The notes beneath the pieces are model-generated. The model worked only from the letters and a program-made list of their open reading frames with translations, had not been told where the DNA came from and searched no databases. The position numbers and the translations under genes are program-made. Of a DNA stretch of 64,000 nt, positions 31,421 to 39,513 are shown one piece after another; positions within the stretch are counted from its first letter, which is position 1; the number at the start of each line of letters is the position of its first letter. Source of the stretch: an uncultured Bacteroidales bacterium (GTDB taxonomy: Bacteria; Bacteroidota; Bacteroidia; Bacteroidales; Bacteroidaceae); NCBI GenBank assembly GCA_902801325.1, contig CADCHQ010000017.1, forward strand, positions 62,001 through 126,000, given 5' to 3'.

Positions 31421-33898
31421 ATGAGTAGAAGCAAATTTTATGATTCTATAAAAGACGTGATTGACGAAAGAGGCGTTGAAACACCATACAAGAATGGATT
31501 AACGCTCTACTTTCCCAATACCGATTACACTTATCCTTTCAAATGCGACGGATACATGGAGCCTGTCGTTAATGGCAATAAATTCCGTTTGATTATTGAG
31601 TATAAGTTGGATGAGTTGTTAAATGACAAGTCTGGTAAAGCCAAAGTGCTGATACAGGTAATATGGTATTTGAAGAAGTTTGAACTGGATGGGAAGATTA
31701 TACCTAACGTCTGCCTTGTTGGAGATAAAAATGAGTGTTTTGCACTCCAAACCAATCCTCTGCTGAAATATCTGGATGAAGATGTAAACTGGGATACCGC
31801 TCCTTCACAGGCACATCTTAACTATCCTGAGGTAGTGGTCAAAATCGCTAATGACACAGAAATTAATCCATTTGTTTTTAATATCGATGAGAATTTTAGT
31901 TTCAAAGTTGTTGCCGAAAAAATTCAAGATTTGGCATGCAATATCCAGCGATATGTCCGTGTAACAGAACATAACATTTCTAACATTTTTAACTATTTCT
32001 GCAAGAACGTCCTTAAAGGAAAAAATAAACTGAACGGACATGATTTGGTGGGTATCTTTATGGGGGTGCTAAATGATCAGACCAACTATTACCAACATCC
32101 CACCAAACCCAATATTCTCGTGTGCAACGGTACTAACGTGAATATGGACGGTAGCAATTTCAAGTCTTTCTTTGGCTATTTCGATAGAAACTATACGCCA
32201 CAAGAGAAAACGAGAATGACCAGCATTGCCGATCGTCTGATTGAAGACGCAGACAGACGAATGAAAGGCGATTTCTGGACACCGACGCTCTTTGTGGACT
32301 ATGCGCACCAGATGCTTGAAAATGAGTTGGGAGAAGATTGGAAAGAAAAATTTGTGGTGTGGGACAATTGTTGGGGTACAGGAAACCTCACGCGAGACTA
32401 TCAGTTCAACGAGTTATACTGCTCAACGCTTTTTCAGAGCGAGTTGGATATGGGTGCGAACTATAATCCCGAAGCTACCAAGTTCCAGTTTGACTTCCTG
32501 AATGATTATATTCCGAGTCCAGATGACATTGTGCAGTATCAATCGAAAATGCCGCAGGGACTATATGAGGCACTCAAACAAAATAAACCGATAGTATTCT
32601 TCCTCAATCCACCATATGCCACATCAAGTAGTAATTTTGGTGCAGGTAATAATAGCACGAAAGGTGCTGGTTCGTGTGATACGGCCGTTAAGAAGAATAT
32701 GGTTCGTGAGGGCATGGATAATGCCAGCAAGAACTTGTATGCGCAGTTTATATACCGTATAATGCGCATTAAACAGGTCTTCCATCTGACCAACTGCCAC
32801 ATTGGTCTATACTCTCCTCCGTTGTTCTTGACAGGGCCAGCTTGGGCTGTATTTAGAAAACACTTCTTAAAAGAATTCGCTTATGTAAACGCTTGCCAAT
32901 TCCAAGCAAGTCACTTTGCCGACGTATCAGATAGTTGGGGTATATCATTCACAATTTGGAAATCAGGCGAAACCACAAACAAAGAAAGTTTTTCTTTTAA
33001 GTTGATAGATGAGGTTGAAGGAGAAATCCAAACCATAGGGCGTAAGATTGTGTACAATATTGACGGAAAGACTTCTGCAAAAGAATGGATAAAGCAACAG
33101 ATAAAGGGAATTAGTGTAGAAGAAAGGCCTACTTTCTCAAGTGCATTATCTGTCAAAGAGGGTAAAAACTGTAAAACAAAAATAAACCGGAATGCCTTGG
33201 GTTGCTATTCCAATATGGGCAATAATGTCGACCAGAATCAACAAAAGGTTGCCATTTTTACTAGTTGTGATTCAAGTAACGCTAATGGATTATCTATAAT
33301 GTCCAATAATTATGAGCGTGTTATGACGTTGTTTGCAGCACGTAGGCTTGTTAATAAAAATTGGATAAATTGGGCTGACGAGTATCTCGCTCCTAATGAA
33401 AGTCATCCAAAATGGAAAGAATTTGTAAATGATAGTATTGTTTACTCTCTATTTGAAAGCAAATGCAATCAGGCTTCTTTGCGGCAAATAGAGTTCAAAG
33501 GCAAGAAATGGAATATCTACAACGAGTTCTTTTGGATGAGCAAAGAGGAGATTCTACAATTGGCCTCGGAGAATCAATTGGATGAATGCTATAATGATGC
33601 AAGAACGGCCAAGGACCGATTCGTCTATCAAAAACTTCAGACAATAACCCTTTCGCCGGAGGCGCAAGCGGTTCTTAATAAAGCAAATGAAATTGTACGT
33701 TCTACTTTCCCGTTCCGAGAATTATTCGATGGCAGTCATCCAGAATATCAGATAATGAACTGGGATTGCGGTTGGTATCAAATAAAAGCACTCGCGAAAG
33801 AGTATGGCAAGAACCAATTAGACGAATTCAATGTGCTCTACAAAGCGTTAGCGGACAAAATGAGACCGATGGTCTTTATTTTGGGCTTTTTAAAATAG
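31421..33898 (+). CDS. N6-adenine DNA methyltransferase with N-terminal nuclease-like motif (type IIG-like)
   Basis: 825 residues from MSRSKFYDS. The N-terminal ~130 residues carry Asp43 ... Glu60-Tyr-Lys62 (KCDGY ... LIIEYK), spacing that fits a PD-(D/E)XK nuclease core. FWTPTLFVDYAHQMLENEL leads into SAM motif I at VWDNCWGTGNLTR (313-325), and the catalytic motif IV is FFLNPPYA (393-400). A target-recognition-like part follows (GISFTIWKSGE onward). One chain with nuclease, methylase and recognition parts suggests type IIG restriction-modification. An orphan methylase or BREX/DISARM-like methylase is the alternative. The gene is visibly more A/T-rich than the flanking core genes, which suggests transfer. 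The HEPN-CBS gene follows after 31 bases. Confidence 0.8.
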   Translation: MSRSKFYDSIKDVIDERGVETPYKNGLTLYFPNTDYTYPFKCDGYMEPVVNGNKFRLIIEYKLDELLNDKSGKAKVLIQVIWYLKKFELDGKIIPNVCLVGDKNECFALQTNPLLKYLDEDVNWDTAPSQAHLNYPEVVVKIANDTEINPFVFNIDENFSFKVVAEKIQDLACNIQRYVRVTEHNISNIFNYFCKNVLKGKNKLNGHDLVGIFMGVLNDQTNYYQHPTKPNILVCNGTNVNMDGSNFKSFFGYFDRNYTPQEKTRMTSIADRLIEDADRRMKGDFWTPTLFVDYAHQMLENELGEDWKEKFVVWDNCWGTGNLTRDYQFNELYCSTLFQSELDMGANYNPEATKFQFDFLNDYIPSPDDIVQYQSKMPQGLYEALKQNKPIVFFLNPPYATSSSNFGAGNNSTKGAGSCDTAVKKNMVREGMDNASKNLYAQFIYRIMRIKQVFHLTNCHIGLYSPPLFLTGPAWAVFRKHFLKEFAYVNACQFQASHFADVSDSWGISFTIWKSGETTNKESFSFKLIDEVEGEIQTIGRKIVYNIDGKTSAKEWIKQQIKGISVEERPTFSSALSVKEGKNCKTKINRNALGCYSNMGNNVDQNQQKVAIFTSCDSSNANGLSIMSNNYERVMTLFAARRLVNKNWINWADEYLAPNESHPKWKEFVNDSIVYSLFESKCNQASLRQIEFKGKKWNIYNEFFWMSKEEILQLASENQLDECYNDARTAKDRFVYQKLQTITLSPEAQAVLNKANEIVRSTFPFRELFDGSHPEYQIMNWDCGWYQIKALAKEYGKNQLDEFNVLYKALADKMRPMVFILGFLK

Positions 33899-33929
33899 GC
33901 GTTGATGCTACACTAATTTATTTAAGATT

Positions 33930-34604
33930 ATGTATAATACAACAGATTTTCTTGAGCTTTATACGACACTCGAAGGTTGGGCAATATCGAAATATGGTGA
34001 AGAAGGTGTCAAAGGTATTGAGCAGTGTCACCATGATAGGAATATCCAGAGGGAGGTTCGCTATTTCAGAAGCGTACGCAATTTGTTTAGCCATAATCCC
34101 AACGGAAGTTCCAAACCTTTGATTGAGTTGACAGACGAATTTAAAGAACGCTTTGAACGCCTATGCAATCATCTCATGGGAAACAGTGCACAAATATCAA
34201 TCCCCTTTAAGGATATATATAAACGCGAAATGAGCGATAAGGTTATCCCAACCATCGAACGGATGAAAGAAATGTCCTATACCTATGTCCCTGTAATGAA
34301 TGGGAAAAAGATTTGGGGCGTGTTTAGCGAATCTGCTATCTTTAATTTAGTGGGTGATGGCAATCTTTCGCTCATAGACAATGACATTCCTTTTTACAAA
34401 ATTGGAAAATACATAGCTGAGTACTCAAAAAATGGTGTATTCGACTTCATAGGTGTTAATGATTCCATTGATGACATTCGCAGGACGTTCTCCGATGCAA
34501 CAAATAAAGGGAGAAGACTTGATGTCCTCTATATCACGACAACTGGAGACCAGAAGGGCGACTTGGTTGGACTTGTTACGGTGTGGGATATTTCAACGCT
34601 CTAA
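33930..34604 (+). CDS. HEPN-CBS protein, candidate RNase effector
   Basis: 224 residues. The N-terminal ~80 are helical and contain REVRYFRSVRNLFSHNP: Arg50-Asn51-x3-His55, the R-N-x3-H signature of HEPN ribonuclease domains, with flanking helices (FLELYTTLEGWAI; LTDEFKERFERLCNHL). The rest is a CBS pair: ERMKEMSYTYVPVMNGKKIWGVFSE-like first repeat (~100-130) and VNDSIDDIRRTF ... VLYITTTGDQKGDLVGLVTVWDI second repeat. CBS pairs bind adenosyl ligands (AMP, ATP, SAM). A ligand-controlled RNase next to a SAM-dependent enzyme would fit a defence or abortive-infection role. This function is inferred; the motifs are seen. Confidence 0.7.
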   Translation: MYNTTDFLELYTTLEGWAISKYGEEGVKGIEQCHHDRNIQREVRYFRSVRNLFSHNPNGSSKPLIELTDEFKERFERLCNHLMGNSAQISIPFKDIYKREMSDKVIPTIERMKEMSYTYVPVMNGKKIWGVFSESAIFNLVGDGNLSLIDNDIPFYKIGKYIAEYSKNGVFDFIGVNDSIDDIRRTFSDATNKGRRLDVLYITTTGDQKGDLVGLVTVWDISTL

Positions 34605-34727
34605 ACCCTCGAATTCGGAGTCTTGAAAACAATAGAATAACAAATAAAGGAAATACAATGGAATTCACATAAAACAACAATTAGTTGAAAAACTTATATA
34701 GTAATGAAAGGACAATCCGTGGGTATA

Positions 34728-35606
34728 ATGAAAAAAAGTGATATTGAACAATTAAAAGAGGTGGTGAAACGCCTGCGCGAGGCAGGTATCGATGCGCAGT
34801 TGTGCGACACGCCGGTGCCGGTGAGCGGCAACGGGGCTGTGTGCGGGATTCCGCAAGAGATCTGCGACCAATACCTATCCGACTACATGCTTCTGCCGAA
34901 GGCTCTGGTGGGTAGTCAGTTCGAGATGTTTATCCCTGCCACGGGAAACTCGATGTGCGACGCTGGTATAGAGGAAGGCGACCAACTGAGGGTGCGCTTC
35001 GGAATGACGGCTCGCGATGGCGACATCGTGCTGGCTTGGATTGACGGACGATGCACGGTGAAGTCGTTCTACACCGACGACGACGGACGCAAATGGCTGG
35101 TGCCTCAGAATGAGGACTACGACGCCATATTGCTGACGGAGGAGATGGACGTGGACATCATGGGCGTTGTGGTTGCCGTAGAGAAGTCGTCACCGCGAAC
35201 GCCAACCCGCGCCTTGCGTATGGCAGTAAGGCAGACGAAGAACAAACTGCACGCCGCGAGAAAGTTGAGCGAGGAGGAGGTTGACGAACTGATTGTGAAG
35301 ATGGGCGAGGAGGTTGCTCATGCTCGCCAATGGTTCTCCGTCTATAAGGCAATGGCTGAATACAAGGTGCAGACGCCAGCCGACTACAGAGGCTTCTGCA
35401 ATCGCGTGACAACGCTGTTGCCCAATCACGGACACCTGCCTGTGGCAAAGGAGATTGGTCGCATGGAGACGGGATGTTTCGCCCAACCCATATCGATGTG
35501 GGAGGAGAGTACTGCACCCGTCAAAGGTGCGCGTTTCTACGACTACAAGCGCATAGCGCAACTGATGAAGACATGCCTCGCCGAAGCAAAACTCCCACCA
35601 TCGTGA
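34728..35606 (+). CDS. UmuD-like S24 self-cleaving peptidase with C-terminal extension
   Basis: 292 residues from MKKSDIEQLKE (an ATG eight codons earlier, 34704, is also possible). Self-cleavage site candidate VCGIP with Cys39-Gly40, catalytic Ser75 in ATGNSMCDAGI and Lys112 in CTVKSF. The Cys-to-Ser and Ser-to-Lys distances (36 and 37) equal those of E. coli UmuD (Cys24, Ser60, Lys97). No N-terminal HTH is present. After the peptidase fold (~160) comes a ~130-residue helical extension of unknown role (KLSEEEVDELIVKMGEEVAHA ...), found in Bacteroidales island proteins. It likely responds to RecA/ssDNA and could link the island to DNA damage. No umuC is next to it. Confidence 0.82.
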   Translation: MKKSDIEQLKEVVKRLREAGIDAQLCDTPVPVSGNGAVCGIPQEICDQYLSDYMLLPKALVGSQFEMFIPATGNSMCDAGIEEGDQLRVRFGMTARDGDIVLAWIDGRCTVKSFYTDDDGRKWLVPQNEDYDAILLTEEMDVDIMGVVVAVEKSSPRTPTRALRMAVRQTKNKLHAARKLSEEEVDELIVKMGEEVAHARQWFSVYKAMAEYKVQTPADYRGFCNRVTTLLPNHGHLPVAKEIGRMETGCFAQPISMWEESTAPVKGARFYDYKRIAQLMKTCLAEAKLPPS

Positions 35607-35706
35607 GGCAAAAATCTTGAAAACTTCCACCGCTGAAGGGTAAAACTCCCACCAAAGAGAGAAAAGTGGGCGAAACTCCCACCAATTCTCCCACTAACTC
35701 CCACCC
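35588..35706. repeat. Direct repeats AAACTCCCACCA
   Basis: AAAACTCCCACCA at 35588, AAAACTTCCACC at about 35619, AAAACTCCCACCAAAG at 35642, GAAACTCCCACCA at 35672 and a partial CTAACTCCCACCC at 35694, spaced about 20-31 bp. The first lies in the end of the S24 gene. Iteron-like or operator-like. Confidence 0.6.
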
Positions 35707-35738
35707 GACGGAACAATACTTCCGCCGGGCTTTTTTTG
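35704..35738 (+). terminator. Terminator after the S24 peptidase gene
   Basis: CCCGACGGAA (35704-35713) and TTCCGCCGGG (35720-35729) followed by C and seven T. Confidence 0.85.
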
Positions 35739-35742
35739 TCCG

Positions 35743-35750
35743 TAACTTTG
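35743..35750 (+). promoter_or_regulatory. -7 element of the primase-lysis gene group
   Basis: TAACTTTG, 65 bases before the 65-aa gene and just past the terminator; the start of a separate transcript. Confidence 0.5.
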
Positions 35751-35814
35751 TGTTGTGAAAGTCATGACTCACACAAGAATTAACACAAAAGTATAACGTA
35801 CAAAAAAAATTACT

Positions 35815-36012
35815 ATGGAAAAAATTGTAAGAATCCTGAGCCAGTCACCGCTGGCGACACGCCAGTACATCGACCGTAAGACTGGCACCGAGAAAGTAAT
35901 GAACTCAGTAGCGTTGCACCTGACGGATGGAGTGGACAACTTCATCGCAGAGATCACCGGCGAACGTGCCGTGAACCTCCCAGTCCTATCTACATCGACA
36001 AAATCAGTGTAA
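35815..36012 (+). CDS. 65-aa hypothetical island protein
   Basis: MEKIVRILSQSPLATRQYIDRKTG ... VMNSVALHLTDGVDNFIAEITGERA (given in pieces). It is beta-rich with a pattern like small single-stranded-DNA-associated proteins of Bacteroidales elements, but no firm family is recognised. First gene of the group leading to the primase-helicase, 18 bases before the next gene. No signal or membrane segment. Confidence 0.65.
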   Translation: MEKIVRILSQSPLATRQYIDRKTGTEKVMNSVALHLTDGVDNFIAEITGERAVNLPVLSTSTKSV

Positions 36013-36030
36013 TCTAAGGAGGAGAATACT

Positions 36031-36345
36031 ATGGACATTAAGATTCAAATTTCAGACAGCGTTTATCGCGCATTGCTCGAAGAAGGCAAGCGAATTGAAG
36101 GAAGTATCGGGCTGGTAAATCCCAAGCAAGGTAATTTCAACGCATGGCGTCGTCGCCGTACTTACGAGGCGCCAGAGACTCGTTACATTCGCTTGCCTCA
36201 TGGAAGGGTAAGTGTAACGGAAGAACGGGTTAACCTGACCCTTCGCATCGACCGCAGGGAGACCGACATCGTCCCCCATCGGGCTATCGAAAGTGAAGCC
36301 ACGCAAGCAGCAGATTTTGTATTTACGCACTCACTTGACTGTTAA
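36031..36345 (+). CDS. 104-aa hypothetical island protein
   Basis: MDIKIQISDSVYRALLEEG then a basic stretch (NAWRRRRTYEAPETRYIRLP) and VNLTLRIDRRETDIV. Mixed alpha/beta and basic, so it is likely a nucleic-acid-binding accessory. Unusually for this genome it has a strong Shine-Dalgarno-like AAGGAGGAG 8-15 bases before the ATG. It lies between the 65-aa gene and the primase-helicase, 14 bases before the latter. Function not known. Confidence 0.65.
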   Translation: MDIKIQISDSVYRALLEEGKRIEGSIGLVNPKQGNFNAWRRRRTYEAPETRYIRLPHGRVSVTEERVNLTLRIDRRETDIVPHRAIESEATQAADFVFTHSLDC

Positions 36346-36359
36346 ATCGCAATGGCATC

Positions 36360-38906
36360 ATGTTTAGCTACCAACGTAAATATAATCAGCCGACAAAGGC
36401 TGTGACACGCGAAGTGTTTTGGGGTCTCCTGCGAGACCCCAAAACCATCGCCAAGATAAACAAGTATAGGGAGACTGGTGACGGTGAGTTGAAGAAATCA
36501 CTACCAGCCTTCATGTTCCAAGCCATGTTCGATGAAACAAAAAACAAGAAGGGAAAAGTCGACCGTTGGCGCGTGCAAGTAGCGACAAGGCTAACAGGGC
36601 TTGTGGTTATGGATATTGATCACGTGGATAATCCACGCGAACAATGGGAAAAGATGAGGACCCACCTCAATCCTCCCTTAAAGGGAGAGGAGAAGACCCC
36701 CCTCTTATCCCCCGAGGGGGAAGATGGTCAGGGCGCAAGCGAAACTACTCCCCTCGCTAACAGAGAGGGGATGGGGGTGAGTCCTCTGGGGGAGAGTCCT
36801 ATCCTTCTCGTCTATATTACACCGAGCGGCAAAGGGCTGAAGATTGTGTTCAAGGCTCGAACGGAATGGGGCAACCTTATCGATAATCAGCATCGCATGG
36901 CGGAATTGCTGGGTGTTGAGGTGGACGAATCGTGCAAGGACTCCTCGCGTATGTCGTTCGTATGCCGTGAGGAAGATGTGCTCTTTATAAACGAAGATGA
37001 ACTCTTTAGCTATGAGAACAAAGAGTTTGCAGCAAAGTACGAAAACGATTATAGAGAAGGAAAGAACCAACCCACCAACAACCTCTCCCCAACCCTCTCC
37101 CAAGGAGAGGGAGAAGTCTCCCCTTGGGGAGATTTAGAGGGGGCTGTAGAGGGGTCGGGGGAGAGTCCTGATACCCCTTTGCCACTTTACCACGATGTTC
37201 CTTACTCGAAGATTGTGGAAGCATGGCTGAAAGGCAAACAGGTAAAGAAGGGCGACCGTCATCGCACATCGATGATGCTTGCCAACCAACTCCGTTACAT
37301 CACGGACAACGACGCAAAGCTGATAGAGCGCATTTTGCGCGATGTCCCATTCGTGAAAGAGATCATGGAAGAGCGCAACGAAGACATCTCAGCTACCATT
37401 GAACACGCCATGAGCCAAACTTTCCTCAGTGGAATGCCTAAGCGAATGAGCGAGGCGTTGAAGCAGGTCCTTCAAAAGGAAAATGATTCCACTTCCCTCT
37501 CTAAAAGTGAGGGGGCGAAAGAGCGTACTTCATCCAATATCTATGCTACTCTTCCCCTTGATGAATGGGCGAGTGAATTAAAGAAGCTGACACCCAAGTA
37601 CCCCTGCATGAAAGAACTCTTCCGAAATCTGCATCCCCACAAGATGCCGGCCGTCCTCTTTTCGAGTGCCGCCATGTTCGGTACACTGATGACAAGGGCG
37701 TGGTATCATTTCTGGTACGAACCTGAAATAGAGCGAAGACTCAACTATTGCATCTTCGTCATTGGAGACCCCGGTGCAGGAAAGAACGTTATCGAGAAAT
37801 TCTACCACCTTTTGGCACAACCCATGCTGGAGGCAGATCAACCAGGCATCGATGCCTTGAACAAGTACAAGGATAGCAGAACGGAACGTACCACTAGCAC
37901 CAAGGCGCAGAAGGGTGACGCCCTGAAGAAGCCGAACGTTATCATAAGGGTGCATCCCTCGCGCACTTCAACAGGCGAATTCATTCGCCACATGATTGGT
38001 GCCGTGGAAGAGGTGGGAGACAAGATGATGAACCTCCACATGTTCTCGTTCGACTCCGAACTCGACAATGTCACCAAGAACAACAAAGGTGCTGACTGGA
38101 AGGACCGCGAAGTGATGGAACTGAAAGCATTTCACAATGAGCAGGACGGTCAGATGTATGCCAATCAGGAGAGTATTTCAGGCATGTTCAACGTGTATTG
38201 GAACTTCATCTATACCGGCACGCCCTATGCCCTTGCGAGGAAGATAACCCAAAGGAACTTCGGTTCGGGCATGTCGACACGCCTTGCCGTCATTCCCATG
38301 CCTGACGAGGGTATGGCAGAGCGCAAGCAGAAGGTTGACCTGAAAGCCAACGACGTATTGCGCGAATGGGCAAACCGACTCGACAAGGTACAGGGTGAAA
38401 TCCCCATCGAACCCTTGAACGATGTAACCTACGAGTGGCAAGCAGGGAAGATGGAGATAGCCGACTTCAACGAGGACAAGGCAGAACGAAGCATCCTGAA
38501 GCGCATACCATACTATGGCATAGGAGTGTCGTTGCCTTTCATCCTTATGCGTCATTGGAAGGAGTGGAGTGAGAAGAAAACCCTGAAAATGGACGATACC
38601 GACAAGCAACTTTGCTTATTGGCAATGGACATTCAGTATCGCACACAGCAATTCTTCTTCGGAGAAATGGCACGCCGATACTACGAGGACCAAAACAAGT
38701 CGTTTGAACAAGTGCAGAGGTCAACAAGATACCAAGTGTGCTATAAGAAGTTGCCCGAGCAGTTCGGCATCGAAGGCTTTATGCAAGTTTTCGGACTTGA
38801 AAATTCGTCGGCACGTAAGGCTTTGACACGCTTAGTCAAGGAGAATGTAATCAAAAGAATGAGCAGAGGTAAATACGAAAAGACGCTAAAAGAATTACAT
38901 AATTAA
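36360..38906 (+). CDS. VirE/BT4734-type PrimPol plus DUF3987 helicase-like replication protein
   Basis: 848 residues. N-terminal BT4734/VirE_N domain with GLVVMDIDHVDN (Asp85, Asp87) and TPSGKGLKIVFKA (~154-166), the PrimPol-type active site. Then a linker domain (GDRHRTSMMLANQLRYI). Then a DUF3987 ATPase with Walker A VIGDPGAGKN (467-476) and RNFGSGMSTRLAVIPMPDEG. It is the candidate replication or mobilisation protein of the island. Three stretches absent from the family coincide with DNA palindromes and keep the frame: residues ~102-147, ~240-272 and ~376-393. The first splits the PrimPol core between its two active-site elements, so activity may depend on the loop being tolerated. Confidence 0.85.
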   Translation: MFSYQRKYNQPTKAVTREVFWGLLRDPKTIAKINKYRETGDGELKKSLPAFMFQAMFDETKNKKGKVDRWRVQVATRLTGLVVMDIDHVDNPREQWEKMRTHLNPPLKGEEKTPLLSPEGEDGQGASETTPLANREGMGVSPLGESPILLVYITPSGKGLKIVFKARTEWGNLIDNQHRMAELLGVEVDESCKDSSRMSFVCREEDVLFINEDELFSYENKEFAAKYENDYREGKNQPTNNLSPTLSQGEGEVSPWGDLEGAVEGSGESPDTPLPLYHDVPYSKIVEAWLKGKQVKKGDRHRTSMMLANQLRYITDNDAKLIERILRDVPFVKEIMEERNEDISATIEHAMSQTFLSGMPKRMSEALKQVLQKENDSTSLSKSEGAKERTSSNIYATLPLDEWASELKKLTPKYPCMKELFRNLHPHKMPAVLFSSAAMFGTLMTRAWYHFWYEPEIERRLNYCIFVIGDPGAGKNVIEKFYHLLAQPMLEADQPGIDALNKYKDSRTERTTSTKAQKGDALKKPNVIIRVHPSRTSTGEFIRHMIGAVEEVGDKMMNLHMFSFDSELDNVTKNNKGADWKDREVMELKAFHNEQDGQMYANQESISGMFNVYWNFIYTGTPYALARKITQRNFGSGMSTRLAVIPMPDEGMAERKQKVDLKANDVLREWANRLDKVQGEIPIEPLNDVTYEWQAGKMEIADFNEDKAERSILKRIPYYGIGVSLPFILMRHWKEWSEKKTLKMDDTDKQLCLLAMDIQYRTQQFFFGEMARRYYEDQNKSFEQVQRSTRYQVCYKKLPEQFGIEGFMQVFGLENSSARKALTRLVKENVIKRMSRGKYEKTLKELHN
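36668..36805. repeat. Cluster of family A palindromes inside the primase-helicase gene
   Basis: CTCCCT-TAA-AGGGAG (36673-36687), TCTTATCCCCCGAGGGGGAAGA-type hairpin (36703-36724), CCCCTC ... GAGAGGGG (36750-36770) and the right-flank motif GGGGGAGAGTCCT. All in frame, coding PPLKGEEKTPLLSPEGEDGQ and similar. Confidence 0.8.
37078..37190. repeat. Second family A cluster inside the primase-helicase gene
   Basis: CCCTCTCC-CAA-GGAGAGGG (37093-37111), TCTCCCC-TT-GGGGAGA (37117-37132) and GGGGGAGAGTCCTGATACCCC-type flank (trimmed), coding NLSPTLSQGEGEVSPWGD. Confidence 0.8.
37490..37515. repeat. Third family A palindrome inside the primase-helicase gene
   Basis: CCCTCTCT-AAA-AGTGAGGG (37495-37513), in frame, coding TSLSKSEGAK. 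Confidence 0.65.
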
Positions 38907-38910
38907 AACT

Positions 38911-39393
38911 ATGAATTACAAAAACAGCCGTGGGTGGCGAAACAATAACCCACTGAACATTCGCAGAGGCGAGCGATGGCAAGGACTCGCCGCAAACCAA
39001 AATGACCCCTGCTTCTGCAAATTCATAAACATGGCATGGGGCTATAGGGCAGGAATGAAGGTCCTGAAGTCATACTACCGCCTGTTCATGCAGCAAGGGA
39101 TTTTTTTCAATGTGCAGAACGTCATCCGTCGTTGGGCACCTGCTAGCGAGAATGATACGGAAGTGTACATCCTTGGAGTATGTGCTAGGACTGGTTTTGA
39201 CCGAGAAATGCTACTTTGCCGGCCTTCTACGCCGAAGGGGGCATGGCAGATGGCGGTCCTGATGGCGGCAATGACCTGCGTGGAGTGTGGTTGCTGGTGG
39301 CAGCACGTGGACTTTAAGAGTTTGAGTCTTGGAATCTATAAAGCAACAGATCTCTATGTGGAAGAAGAGGCCATCCGACGACTCGAATACTGA
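38911..39393 (+). CDS. Structural protein P5-like, probable cell-wall-lysis protein
   Basis: 160 residues. It opens NSRGWRNNNPLNIRRGERWQG, the R.x.RNNNP.NIr...W.G pattern of phage 'structural protein P5'/muramidase-like proteins, followed by FCKFINMAWGYRAGMKVLKSYY and NVIRRWAPASENDTEVYI, which resemble lysozyme-like helices. A peptidoglycan-degrading role (virion or lysis) is the usual inference for this family. No signal peptide. It starts 4 bases after the primase stop and overlaps a small membrane peptide gene at its end, an arrangement like phage lysis cassettes. Confidence 0.75.
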   Translation: MNYKNSRGWRNNNPLNIRRGERWQGLAANQNDPCFCKFINMAWGYRAGMKVLKSYYRLFMQQGIFFNVQNVIRRWAPASENDTEVYILGVCARTGFDREMLLCRPSTPKGAWQMAVLMAAMTCVECGCWWQHVDFKSLSLGIYKATDLYVEEEAIRRLEY

Positions 39394-39466
39394 TGAACTC
39401 CTGTTGGCATTAGGCGTGTTCGTCACAATCTACATCGTACTGCTATGGATGATCCTGCTTGCCTAA
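39356..39466 (+). CDS. 36-aa single-span membrane peptide overlapping the P5-like gene
   Basis: Frame +1 relative to the P5-like gene, overlapping its last 38 bases. Sequence: MWKKRPSDDSNTDELL, then a 20-residue hydrophobic helix (ALGVFVTIYIVLLWMILLA) reaching the C-terminus. A charged N-terminal part and one membrane span next to a muralytic enzyme suggest a holin- or spanin-like role. It is very short, so it could be chance, but the uninterrupted hydrophobic codons and the terminator 50 bases downstream support it. Confidence 0.5.
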   Translation: MWKKRPSDDSNTDELLLALGVFVTIYIVLLWMILLA

Positions 39467-39469
39467 AAT

Positions 39470-39503
39470 GAGACATCGAGACATCGAGACATTTAATGTC
39501 TCT
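39470..39503. repeat. GAGACATC x3 with GAGACATT-T-AATGTCTC palindrome
   Basis: An 8-bp direct repeat running into a perfect 17-bp palindrome, directly after the membrane peptide. Confidence 0.7.
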
Positions 39504-39513
39504 AAAATGAGAA

